This document shows positions 1 to 5,836 of a DNA stretch of 7,597 nucleotides, piece by piece. The translations under genes were made by a program, and so were the position numbers. The notes beneath the pieces were generated by a model, which was given only the letters and a program-made list of their open reading frames with translations, was not told the DNA's origin and ran no database searches. Source of the DNA: Burkholderiales bacterium (GTDB taxonomy: Bacteria > Pseudomonadota > Gammaproteobacteria > Burkholderiales > Burkholderiaceae_C); assembly GCA_006227785.1 (NCBI GenBank), contig SBFU01000481.1, positions 1 to 7,597 on the forward strand. The letters run 5' to 3'. The number at the start of each line of letters is the position of its first letter. Within the stretch, counting starts at the first letter, position 1.

Positions 1-1533
1 GCGCCAGCTGGCGATCAGGTCGGTGCGCAGCAGCACCAGCAGCACCAGCGCCAGCAGGCCCACCGACAGGGCGCTGATCTGCACCACGGCAAACACCGGT
101 CGGGCCGAGAGCTGGCGGGTGGCCATGATCAGCGCGCGGGGTGCGGTCGCTTCGTTGACGCTGGCACGCAGCAGGCGTACGGCCAGGTAGCTGACGACGG
201 CAAACAGCAACACCGCCACGGCGAAACCGCCGACCGCAATGCCGCCGAGCTTGAGGTCGCGGCTGGCCATCAGGAGCAGGCTCGCAAAGCCGACCACCCC
301 CAGCGAGAGCACCGCCAGGCTGGCCGGCTTGAGCTGTCCGACATCGCGCCGGATCACCCGCAACGGGGGCACCTGGGCCAGCTGCAGCACCGGTGGCAGG
401 CCAAAGGCAATCATCAGGGTCAGGCCCATGCCGAGTCCCAGCCAGACCGGCTTGAGTCCCGGCGCTGGCAGCCCCGCCTCCACCAGACCGGCGAGCAGCA
501 CAACAAACACGTGGTGCACCAGAAAGCCCAGCACCAGACCGGCCGCGCTGGCCATCAGCCCGACCAGGACGAACTCCAGCGTGTAGGCACGGGCCATGGT
601 TCCCTGGGACAGCCCCAGCACACGCAACATGGCACAGTCGTCGAGGTGGCGCTGCGCAAAGCCGCGCGAGGCAATCGCCACGGCCACCGCACACAGCAGG
701 GCGGCCAGCAGGGCCACCAGGTTGAGGAATTTCTCGGCCCGCTCCAGGGTCTGCTGCATCTCCGGACGCCCACCCTCCAGAGACTCCAGCCGGATGCCAC
801 GCACCTCAGGCCGGTCGATTTCGGCTTCGGCCCAGCGGACGAACCGGCCAACAGCCGCGTCGTCACCAGCCACCGCCAGTCGGTAGTTCAGGCGGCTGGC
901 CGGCTGCACCAGGCCGGTGGCGGGCAGGTCGTCGGCATGGATCATGACGCGGGGCGCAAAGCTCATGAAGCCGGCGCCCCGGTCGGGTTCGACGACGATG
1001 ATCCTGTCCAGCGCGAAGGCACGGTCACCCAGCCAGAGGGTCTGACCCAACTGGAGTTCGAGCACCCCGAGAAGGGCGGCGTCGACCCACGCGCTGCCAC
1101 GCGGCGGTCCGCCCGCCACCACCTGCTCGGCGCCCCCGGGCTGGTCGGTCACCCGCAGGCTGCCGCGCAGTGGGTAGCCTTCGCCCACCGCCTTCAGGGC
1201 CACCAGCCGGGCCGCGCCGCCCAGATCGTCGGGCGCCCGCCCCATGGTGGGAAAACTCAGCGTGCGGGCGACCTGTAGGCCCTGCTCACGCGCCTGCGCC
1301 TCGAAAGGGGCCGGTGCCGGTTGGTCGCTGCTGACGACAGCGTCACCACCAATGAGGGCCCGCGCGTCGCGCTGCAAGCCGTTCTGCAGCCGGTCCGCAA
1401 AAAAGCCGACCGCCGTCAGCGCAGCGACCGCCAGGGTGACCGCGATCAGCAGCAGGCGCAGTTCACCCGCCCGCCAGTCGCGCCAGAGCGTGCGCCAGCC
1501 CAAAGACCAGAATGAAACGGGAACTGCTGCCAT
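1..1533 (-). CDS. YbbP-like ABC transporter permease (FtsX/MacB-type), N-terminal part, cut by left edge
   Basis: This reading frame is open from an ATG at 1533 to the left edge, giving 511 residues without a stop; the family is usually about 830-860 residues, so roughly the last 40% is missing. The N-terminus (residues 12-47) reads LGWRTLWRDWRAGELRLLL followed by a hydrophobic helix ending GFFADR, the typical start of the COG3127 permeases (E. coli YbbP). Residues about 50-260 form the soluble periplasmic MacB-like region. Hydrophobic segments follow at about 268-290, 321-348, 357-380, 398-416, 422-446 and 475-500, with PPLRVIRRD after the third helix of the FtsX unit. Family members pair with a YbbA-type ATPase and are named for a link to lysophospholipase/esterase TesA; the transported substrate is not settled, with lipid or lipoprotein export as the inferred role. 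No ATPase gene is visible here. The start has no clear Shine-Dalgarno sequence; no other in-frame ATG fits better. Confidence 0.9.
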   Translation of the reverse strand, partial: MAAVPVSFWSLGWRTLWRDWRAGELRLLLIAVTLAVAALTAVGFFADRLQNGLQRDARALIGGDAVVSSDQPAPAPFEAQAREQGLQVARTLSFPTMGRAPDDLGGAARLVALKAVGEGYPLRGSLRVTDQPGGAEQVVAGGPPRGSAWVDAALLGVLELQLGQTLWLGDRAFALDRIIVVEPDRGAGFMSFAPRVMIHADDLPATGLVQPASRLNYRLAVAGDDAAVGRFVRWAEAEIDRPEVRGIRLESLEGGRPEMQQTLERAEKFLNLVALLAALLCAVAVAIASRGFAQRHLDDCAMLRVLGLSQGTMARAYTLEFVLVGLMASAAGLVLGFLVHHVFVVLLAGLVEAGLPAPGLKPVWLGLGMGLTLMIAFGLPPVLQLAQVPPLRVIRRDVGQLKPASLAVLSLGVVGFASLLLMASRDLKLGGIAVGGFAVAVLLFAVVSYLAVRLLRASVNEATAPRALIMATRQLSARPVFAVVQISALSVGLLALVLLVLLRTDLIASWR

Positions 1534-1638
1534 GGGCGAACCATACCCGATCCGGGCAAACCCTGTGTTTCAGCACGGAAACCAGGTGCCAGCACGGGCC
1601 AAGGGCACCGCGGAACCGGCTTGGCCGGGCCACAGGTG

Positions 1639-1682
1639 CCGCCCCCTTGAGGGGGAGACGCGCCGCAGGCGCGGCGCGGGGG
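1639..1682. repeat. Paired GC hairpins in the upp-permease gap (family-wide intergenic element or weak terminator)
   Basis: The sequence shows CCCCC-TTGA-GGGGG (1642-1655), then an 8-bp perfect stem CGCGCCGC-AGGC-GCGGCGCG (1659-1678), then a second GGGGG run (1678-1682) that could compete for the same CCCCC. There is no U-tract on either strand, so a classic intrinsic terminator is not supported. From memory, similar CCCCCTTGAGGGGG-type elements recur between genes in Comamonadaceae genomes; I could not check this. It lies just after the upp stop, so it could shield the 3' end of the upp mRNA. The rest of the 1534-1687 gap holds only a 7-bp inverted repeat (GGCCAAG at 1597-1603, CTTGGCC at 1620-1626) and an 8-bp direct repeat CAGGTGCC (1583-1590, 1633-1640), which may be chance. 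Confidence 0.5.
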
Positions 1683-1687
1683 TGATC

Positions 1688-2320
1688 TCACTTCGTCCCG
1701 AAGATCCGGTCACCTGCATCGCCCAGACCAGGGACGATGTAACCGTGTTCATTGAGCCCGCGGTCGACGGCCGGCGTGTAGACCGGTACGTCCGGATGGG
1801 CATCGTGAAAGGTCTTGAGTCCCTGCGGACAGGTGACCAGGCAGACGAAGCGGATCGAGCGGGGGTTGGTCTGCTTCAGGCGATCGACCGCGGCCACCGC
1901 CGAATTGCCGGTGGCCAGCATCGGGTCGAGCACCACGACATCGCGTTCGCTCATGTCCTGCGGCATCTTGAAGTAGTACTCGACCGCCTGCAGGGTCTCG
2001 GGATCCCGGTACAGGCCGATGTGCCCGACACGGGCACCGGGAATCACCTGCAGCATGCCGTCCAGAAAGCCGTTGCCAGCGCGCAGGATGGAGGCCAGGA
2101 CCACCTTCTTGCCGTCGATCACCCGCGAGGTCATTTTCTCCAGCGGGGTCTCGATCTCGATTTCCTGCATGGGCATGTCGCGGGTCAGCTCGTAGGCCAG
2201 CAGGGCGGACAGTTCATGGACCAGCTCGCGGAAGCTCTTGGTGCTGGTGTCCTTTCGGCGCATCAGCGTCAGCTTGTGCTGGACCAGGGGGTGATCGATG
2301 ACGTGGACTTCTCGGCTCAT
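1688..2320 (-). CDS. upp: Uracil phosphoribosyltransferase
   Basis: The cytoplasmic salvage enzyme converts uracil and PRPP to UMP and pyrophosphate. The 210-residue product matches the usual 208-210 and aligns with E. coli Upp over its whole length from memory: the N-terminal [12 protein letters not shown] with STKSFREL, the central [13 protein letters not shown], the PRPP-binding [10 protein letters not shown] loop, and the C-terminal uracil-binding stretch [21 protein letters not shown]. All key motifs look intact. The ATG at 2320 ([11 protein letters not shown]) is chosen because it matches the family's N-terminus; the frame is open further upstream, but that would run into fdhD. Only 20 bp separate it from the fdhD stop, so the two are probably co-transcribed although their jobs are unrelated. 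There is no obvious Shine-Dalgarno sequence before this start. Identification is secure; the operon link is inference. Confidence 0.97.
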   Translation of the reverse strand: MSREVHVIDHPLVQHKLTLMRRKDTSTKSFRELVHELSALLAYELTRDMPMQEIEIETPLEKMTSRVIDGKKVVLASILRAGNGFLDGMLQVIPGARVGHIGLYRDPETLQAVEYYFKMPQDMSERDVVVLDPMLATGNSAVAAVDRLKQTNPRSIRFVCLVTCPQGLKTFHDAHPDVPVYTPAVDRGLNEHGYIVPGLGDAGDRIFGTK

Positions 2321-2340
2321 GGACCCGATTATTGCTGCAT

Positions 2341-3273
2341 TCAAAGCGCATCCACGGGCTGCGAGCGGGGGGCGACGGGCGCAGGGCGGGCATCCCAGCG
2401 CAGGCGCTGCGGGTTGGCATAGCACAGGAACCGCTTGTTCGTGGCGCGGCCGATGGCGCACAGGCCGACGCGGCGCGCCACCTCAAGCCCCATTTCGGTG
2501 ATGCCGCTGCGGGAGACCACGACGGGCACCCCCATCTGGGCCGACTTGATGACCATCTCGCTGGTCAGGCGCCCGGTGGTGTAGAACACCTTGTCGCCCC
2601 CGTCCATGCAGCCCGGTGCGGTCGCGTCCTGCAGCCACATCCAGCCGGCGATGGTGTCGACCGCGTTGTGGCGCCCGACGTCTTCGACGAACAGCAGCAA
2701 CTCTGAGCCGCGGAACAGGGCACAGGCGTGCACCGAACCAGCCGACTTGTAGGTGCTTTCCTTCAGGCGGATGGCATCCACCAGGCCGTACAGGGCAGAC
2801 TGGGTCAGGCCCGCGTCGGCCGGCAGGCGGATGCTGTCAATCTCATCCATGAGACTGCCGAAGACGCTGCCCTGCCCGCAGCCCGTGGTGACCACACGCC
2901 GGGCGGTGCGTTCTTCGATGCGGTCGATGCCGTGTCGGGTCTTGACCGACGCTGCGCCGACCTCCCAGTCCACCGTGATGGACTCGATGTCGTCCAGGCT
3001 GGCCACGAGGCGCTGGTTGCGCAGATAGCCCAGCACCAGCCACTCGGGGTGCCCTCCCAGGGTCATCAGGGTGACCAGCTCGCGCTTGTCAACATACACC
3101 GTGAGATCGCGTTCCGCAGGAATCGAGACGGTACCCGCCTTGCCGAACTCGTCGATCACCTCGACCTCCCGGGTCAGCGGCGCGCTGGCCCTCGTGAGCA
3201 CAGGCGATCGGACAGAGGTCGACTGCAGGTCGGGCTGTTGTTGGGGCATCGTGGACATGGCGGGATGGATCAT
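2341..3273 (-). CDS. fdhD: FdhD, sulfurtransferase needed for formate dehydrogenase activity
   Basis: FdhD passes sulfur from a cysteine desulfurase (IscS in E. coli) to the molybdenum cofactor before it is placed in formate dehydrogenase; it acts in the cytoplasm. The 310-residue product (E. coli about 277) shows the family signatures: [10 protein letters not shown] near residue 81, [11 protein letters not shown] at 129-139, [10 protein letters not shown] at 197-206, and the C-terminal [19 protein letters not shown] with NPQRL. In E. coli FdhD the cysteine site is CxxC; here only C132 is present and the second position is glycine (CGQG). The N-terminus up to residue about 33 is poorly constrained. 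The ATG at 3273 is the first after an in-frame stop, but ATGs at 3258 and 3249 are possible, and none has a good Shine-Dalgarno sequence. It sits after the terminator of the formate dehydrogenase operon, so it needs its own promoter or read-through; I could not identify convincing -35/-10 boxes. Confidence 0.95.
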   Translation of the reverse strand: MIHPAMSTMPQQQPDLQSTSVRSPVLTRASAPLTREVEVIDEFGKAGTVSIPAERDLTVYVDKRELVTLMTLGGHPEWLVLGYLRNQRLVASLDDIESITVDWEVGAASVKTRHGIDRIEERTARRVVTTGCGQGSVFGSLMDEIDSIRLPADAGLTQSALYGLVDAIRLKESTYKSAGSVHACALFRGSELLLFVEDVGRHNAVDTIAGWMWLQDATAPGCMDGGDKVFYTTGRLTSEMVIKSAQMGVPVVVSRSGITEMGLEVARRVGLCAIGRATNKRFLCYANPQRLRWDARPAPVAPRSQPVDAL

Positions 3274-3274
3274 G

Positions 3275-3288
3275 ACTGGTCGATCAGT
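3275..3288. promoter_or_regulatory. Near-perfect 14-bp palindrome next to the fdhD start
   Basis: ACTGGTCGATCAGT is self-complementary at six of its seven base pairs, the exception being G3279 against T3284, a wobble pair in RNA. It lies two bases from the fdhD ATG. It could be an operator, or a small hairpin over the ribosome entry site if transcribed. No regulator is recognised from the motif, and short palindromes also occur by chance. Confidence 0.3.
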
Positions 3289-3296
3289 ATGCGATC

Positions 3297-3318
3297 ACGC
3301 CAAACAACCTGTTGGCGT
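3297..3318. other. Inverted repeat upstream of fdhD
   Basis: ACGCCAA (3297-3303) and TTGGCGT (3312-3318) are perfect 7-bp complements around an 8-base centre. An alternative fold with a bulged A gives ACGCC/GGCGT plus AACA/TGTT around a 3-base loop. No U-tract follows on either strand, so a terminator is unlikely. It would lie in the fdhD leader if transcription starts upstream of it. Confidence 0.35.
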
Positions 3319-3320
3319 CA

Positions 3321-3345
3321 GGGCTTCAGGCGGACGCCTGGGCCC
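3321..3345. other. Stem-loop between the operon terminator and fdhD
   Basis: CAGGC (3327-3331) pairs with GCCTG (3336-3340) around GGAC, and GGGC (3321-3324) can extend the stem with GCCC (3342-3345) across a small internal loop. No U-tract is attached. It lies 14 bases beyond the operon terminator. In DNA this GC-rich, stems of this size are common, so function is uncertain. Confidence 0.3.
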
Positions 3346-3359
3346 GACGCGGTGTCATC

Positions 3360-3382
3360 AAAAAAAGGCCCGCAGGCCTTTT
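3360..3382 (-). terminator. Intrinsic terminator of the formate dehydrogenase operon
   Basis: On the minus strand the RNA reads AAAAGGCC-TGCG-GGCCTTTT followed by three more U, an 8-bp stem whose 3' arm runs into a 7-base U-tract. It begins 38 bases after the stop of the small exported protein gene and lies upstream of fdhD, so it should end the fdhA-fdhB-lipoprotein-fdhC-exported protein transcript. The stem with its flanking A/T runs also gives a weaker U-run (TTTTCTT) on the plus strand, but no plus-strand gene is supported here. Confidence 0.85.
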
Positions 3383-3420
3383 CTTGTAGAGACCGGACGA
3401 TGGCCGACGCGACCACCGAC

Positions 3421-3729
3421 TCAGGACTTGGGGGCGGCGGCCACCGGGGCGGCGCTCGGTGGCACAAACGGACCAGGATCGGCGCAGGCTGCGGTGGCGA
3501 TCGCCGGCTTCACCTCCTTGCCGGTGCTGGCAGCCCTCTTGAAGTATGCACTGGCCGCCTTGTCCTGGTACAGGCAGAGCTTGTAGGCCGCCACCTTGTT
3601 GCCGTGGTCTGCCTTGGCCTTGGCCTCGGCTGCTTTCGCCTTGGCAGCATCGTCCATCACGGGTGCCGGCAGCTTGGCCTGCACCGACAGGGACAGCAGC
3701 ATCGCTGTGGCAAAGATCAGGGTTTTCAT
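3421..3729 (-). CDS. Small exported protein of unknown function, last gene of the formate dehydrogenase operon
   Basis: I do not recognise a named family. The 102-residue product has a classic Sec signal peptide (MKTLIFATAMLLSLSVQA) with a likely signal peptidase I site after VQA at residue 18, leaving about 84 residues in the periplasm. The mature part starts with an Ala/Lys/Glu-rich, probably helical stretch (28-41), then an AYKLCLYQDKAA region, a segment ending ACADPGPFVPP, and an Ala/Pro-rich tail. It has just two mature cysteines, C52 and C82, which could form one disulfide. The start is supported by GGAG at 3736-3739, six bases before the ATG. It begins 24 bp after fdhC stops and ends before the terminator, so co-transcription with formate dehydrogenase is likely. 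A role in assembly or protection of the enzyme would be a guess. Confidence 0.8.
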   Translation of the reverse strand: MKTLIFATAMLLSLSVQAKLPAPVMDDAAKAKAAEAKAKADHGNKVAAYKLCLYQDKAASAYFKRAASTGKEVKPAIATAACADPGPFVPPSAAPVAAAPKS

Positions 3730-3753
3730 CGCTTGCTCCAGTGAGTTTGGGGG

Positions 3754-4959
3754 TCAGGCCTTGACCGGCTCCGCCGCTGCGGCTTCGTGCCCCGGCGTAC
3801 GCTGGGCGGGGATCTTGCCGGCTTTGATGTCGTCGTACCAGAGCTCGTGATGCTCCTTGGCCCAGGTCTCGTCGACATAGCCTGTCTTCATGGCCTTGTA
3901 GGCCCCCTGCATGCCAACCGTGCCCATGTAGATGTGGCCGATGAACATCGCCATCATCAGCACGGAAGCCACGGCGTGCACCATGTGCGCGATCTGCATG
4001 TTGCCGCGGGTGTATTCGAACACCGGCACCAGGTGGTTGAGGAACAGGCCGGACGCCACCACGACCAGACCGAACACGAACACGCCAGCCCAGAACAGCA
4101 GCTTCTCGCCCGCGTTGAACCTGTGTGAAGGCACCTCATGCCCGCTCAGCAGGCCGCCCCCTTTGAGCAGCCAGGTGAGATCGCCCTTGGACGGCAGGTT
4201 GTCTCGCACAAAGGTCAGGATGACCACCACCAGCGACACGGCAAACAGCGGACCTGCAAAGTTGTGCGCGTTTTTCAGGGCATAGGTCAGCCAGCCAAAC
4301 AGGGTCGGACCGATCACGGGCAGGAGGAAGAACTTGCCGAACGCCATGACCACACCGGAGATCGCCAGCACCACGAACGCGATGGCGTTGACCCAGTGTG
4401 CCGCGCGCTCCACATAGGTGAAGCGCTCGATCAAGCGCCCGGTTTCCTGCCCGTGCAGCGGGATCGTGCCCTTGCGCAGGTAGAACAAGGCCACCGCCAC
4501 CAGCACGATCAGCAACAGCGATCCACCGTAAGGCAGTATCCAGTTGTTGCGCACCTGGCGCCAGGCCTCGCCAGCCGTGGTGTAGCCCGAGCCCGGGTAC
4601 TGCACGAAGCCCTGGATCATGTTGCCCGCCTCGAGGTACGGCAGACTGGTGAAGCCGGTGACGCCATTGCCCACGTCGCGCCACATTGGCGCGTTGTTGC
4701 CCGGCTGCACCTGCTTGCGCTCGGCATTGGTCTGGCTGGCGTAGTTCGGGTCGGTGTCGGCCGAGGGCGCGATCTCGAAGATGTTGGCGCTGCGGATGCC
4801 GCCCGTCTGCCCGGCGGGCTGCGCCGCAGAAGCCGCAGGTGGCACTTCGTCCTGGGCCGGCTCAACCTTGAGCGACTGAGCCTGGGCCCAGCCCATGCCC
4901 AACCCCAGCAGGGCAGCCACAGCAAGCGAACGCCAGCGGTTGTTCGATTGAAATGCCAT
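3754..4959 (-). CDS. fdhC: Formate dehydrogenase gamma subunit, membrane cytochrome b
   Basis: This subunit anchors the enzyme and passes electrons from FdhB to quinone through b-type haems. The 401-residue product is longer than E. coli FdnI (about 217). It has a signal peptide (residues 1-27, ending WAQA), a periplasmic region of about 110 residues with NNAPMWRDV at 88-96, an added membrane helix at about 140-161, and then the four-helix cytochrome core at about 188-208, 232-251, 286-307 and 325-349. H188, H232, H328 and H342 are the likely haem ligands; the 14-residue spacing of the last pair matches FdnI His155 and His169. The cytoplasmic end carries GYVDETWAKEHHELWYDDI. The longer N-terminal form matches the Wolinella/Shewanella-type gamma subunits as I recall them. 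The ATG at 4959 is chosen over upstream frame extension because the signal peptide begins here and AAGGG sits seven bases upstream. Confidence 0.93.
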   Translation of the reverse strand: MAFQSNNRWRSLAVAALLGLGMGWAQAQSLKVEPAQDEVPPAASAAQPAGQTGGIRSANIFEIAPSADTDPNYASQTNAERKQVQPGNNAPMWRDVGNGVTGFTSLPYLEAGNMIQGFVQYPGSGYTTAGEAWRQVRNNWILPYGGSLLLIVLVAVALFYLRKGTIPLHGQETGRLIERFTYVERAAHWVNAIAFVVLAISGVVMAFGKFFLLPVIGPTLFGWLTYALKNAHNFAGPLFAVSLVVVILTFVRDNLPSKGDLTWLLKGGGLLSGHEVPSHRFNAGEKLLFWAGVFVFGLVVVASGLFLNHLVPVFEYTRGNMQIAHMVHAVASVLMMAMFIGHIYMGTVGMQGAYKAMKTGYVDETWAKEHHELWYDDIKAGKIPAQRTPGHEAAAAEPVKA

Positions 4960-4966
4960 GGGAGAA

Positions 4967-4971
4967 CCCTT
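4967..4971 (-). promoter_or_regulatory. Ribosome binding site of fdhC
   Basis: AAGGG on the minus strand lies seven bases before the ATG at 4959 and overlaps the TAA stop of the lipoprotein gene (4970-4972). It fixes the fdhC start and excludes the longer open frame reaching back to 5205, which would cover the whole lipoprotein gene. Confidence 0.75.
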
Positions 4972-5227
4972 ACTGTTGCTGCGCACCGATGCGCTGGTAG
5001 TCGTTCTGGCCGTACTGGGTGCGCGCCTTGAGCTGCTGTTCCCAGCTGCCCCGGTCGCCCGGCGACCAGCCACTCTGCACGTACTGGCTGTCACCCACGC
5101 CGGTGTAGGGCGCGCCGTCGCTCTTGATGGACTGACCCACCGCTTTTTCCTGAGCCTGCTGGCCGCAAGCAGCCAGCCCCAACAACCCGGCTGTGGCCAG
5201 GGCAATGACGGAAATACGGCGCATCAT
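4970..5227 (-). CDS. Small lipoprotein of unknown function between fdhB and fdhC
   Basis: I do not recognise the family. The product has 85 residues (84 if the second ATG at 5224 is used). A short basic N-terminus (MMRR) is followed by a hydrophobic helix and a clear lipobox LAAC with C21 as the lipidated residue; glycine at +2 rather than aspartate predicts the outer membrane by the E. coli sorting rule. The mature part is about 65 residues, hydrophilic and rich in Gln, Gly and aromatics, with GDSQYVQSGWSPGDRGSWEQ and a QLKARTQYGQNDY end; it has no further cysteine. The ATG at 5227 overlaps the fdhB TGA (ATGA), which points to translational coupling, and its position between two structural subunits suggests it works with the complex. 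FdhB here lacks a membrane helix, so a role in attachment or assembly is possible but unproven. Confidence 0.85.
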   Translation of the reverse strand: MMRRISVIALATAGLLGLAACGQQAQEKAVGQSIKSDGAPYTGVGDSQYVQSGWSPGDRGSWEQQLKARTQYGQNDYQRIGAQQQ

Positions 5228-5826
5228 GATTTTTGTCCTTGAGCAGTGCCATAGGCGGTACCCCAGCCCCAGACCTCGGCGCCTTTGCCGCGGGCCAGAA
5301 CACGGTTGCGGAAGATGTCGGCTACCACATCCCCGTCGCCAGCCAGCAGGGCCTTGGTCGAGCACATCTCGGCGCAGGCCGGCAGTTTGCCTTCGGCCAG
5401 CCGGTTGCGGCCGTACTTGTCGAATTCGTCCTGGCTGCCGTGCGCTTCAGGACCACCTGCGCAGAAGGTGCACTTGTCCATCTTGCCGCGCACCCCGAAG
5501 GTGCCCGCCGACGGGAACTGCGGCGCACCGAACGGGCAGGCGTAGGAGCAGTAGCCGCAGCCGATGCAGACGTCCTTGTCGTGCAACACCACGCCTTCGT
5601 CGGTGCGGTAGAAGCAGTTGACCGGGCACACCGCCATGCAGGGGGCATCGCTGCAGTGCATGCAGGCGACGGAAATCGATTTCTCGCCCGGCACACCGTC
5701 GTTGAGGGTGACCACGCGACGGCGATTCACACCCCAGGGCACCTCGTGCTCGTTCTTGCAGGCGGTCACACAGCCGTTGCACTCAATGCAGCGCTCTGCG
5801 TCGCAGATAAATTTCATTCGTGCCAT
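5224..5826 (-). CDS. fdhB: Formate dehydrogenase beta subunit, four [4Fe-4S] ferredoxin
   Basis: FdhB carries electrons from the catalytic subunit to the cytochrome b. Its 200 residues hold four cysteine groups, each complete: C13/C16/C19/C23, C55/C58/C63/C67, C87/C90/C93/C97 and C119/C122/C151/C155, enough for four [4Fe-4S] clusters in the usual interleaved DMSO-reductase-type electron-transfer fold. Additional cysteines C8 and C71 are present. Unlike E. coli FdnH (about 294 residues), there is no C-terminal membrane helix; the length matches the Wolinella-type FdhB. There is no signal peptide, so if the enzyme is periplasmic this subunit should travel with FdhA through Tat, whose signal would be outside the window. 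The start at 5826 has GAGGAG at 5833-5838, six bases before the ATG, embedded in the end of fdhA. Ten bases separate it from the fdhA stop. Confidence 0.96.
   Translation of the reverse strand: MARMKFICDAERCIECNGCVTACKNEHEVPWGVNRRRVVTLNDGVPGEKSISVACMHCSDAPCMAVCPVNCFYRTDEGVVLHDKDVCIGCGYCSYACPFGAPQFPSAGTFGVRGKMDKCTFCAGGPEAHGSQDEFDKYGRNRLAEGKLPACAEMCSTKALLAGDGDVVADIFRNRVLARGKGAEVWGWGTAYGTAQGQKS
5236..5240 (-). promoter_or_regulatory. Ribosome binding site of the lipoprotein gene
   Basis: AAGGA on the minus strand lies eight bases before the ATG at 5227 and eleven before the second ATG at 5224. It favours the first ATG, the one overlapping the fdhB stop, and lies inside the last fdhB codons. Confidence 0.7.
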
Positions 5827-5836
5827 CGCAGACTCC

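Noticed and set aside
511..1278. Plus-strand open frame (255 codons) antisense to the permease
   Set aside because: The minus-strand frame encodes a recognisable YbbP-like permease without interruption; the plus frame is Gln/His/Arg-rich with no domain.
1583..1640. Direct repeat CAGGTGCC at 1583 and 1633 as a possible insertion or attachment-site scar
   Set aside because: Eight bases is too short in DNA of this composition, and there is no mobile gene or terminal inverted repeat nearby.
1244..2422. Long plus-strand open frame (392 codons) across upp and the permease start
   Set aside because: It lies antisense to upp, whose protein matches a known family end to end; its translation is low-complexity with no recognisable domain. 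Long antisense frames are expected in GC-rich DNA.
2321..2461. Upstream extension of upp to 257 residues
   Set aside because: The additional residues come from fdhD sequence in another frame and have no counterpart in the uracil phosphoribosyltransferase family.
2728..3744. Plus-strand open frame (338 codons) over fdhD, the terminator and the small exported gene
   Set aside because: It is antisense to conserved FdhD motifs and would read straight through the terminator hairpin; the translation is rich in Arg, Gly and His and has no family resemblance.
4138..5031. Plus-strand open frame (297 codons) antisense to fdhC
   Set aside because: fdhC has membrane helices, haem ligands and a ribosome binding site; the opposite frame shows none of these and is a composition shadow.
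4960..5205. Upstream extension of fdhC to a 483-residue protein
   Set aside because: The added 82 residues overlap nearly all of the lipoprotein gene in another frame and look like random Arg/Ser/Ala-rich sequence; the signal peptide and ribosome binding site place the start at 4959.
5228..5365. Upstream extension of the lipoprotein to 131 residues
   Set aside because: It would bury the lipoprotein signal peptide behind 46 residues read from inside fdhB; the AAGGA site and ATGA overlap support 5227.
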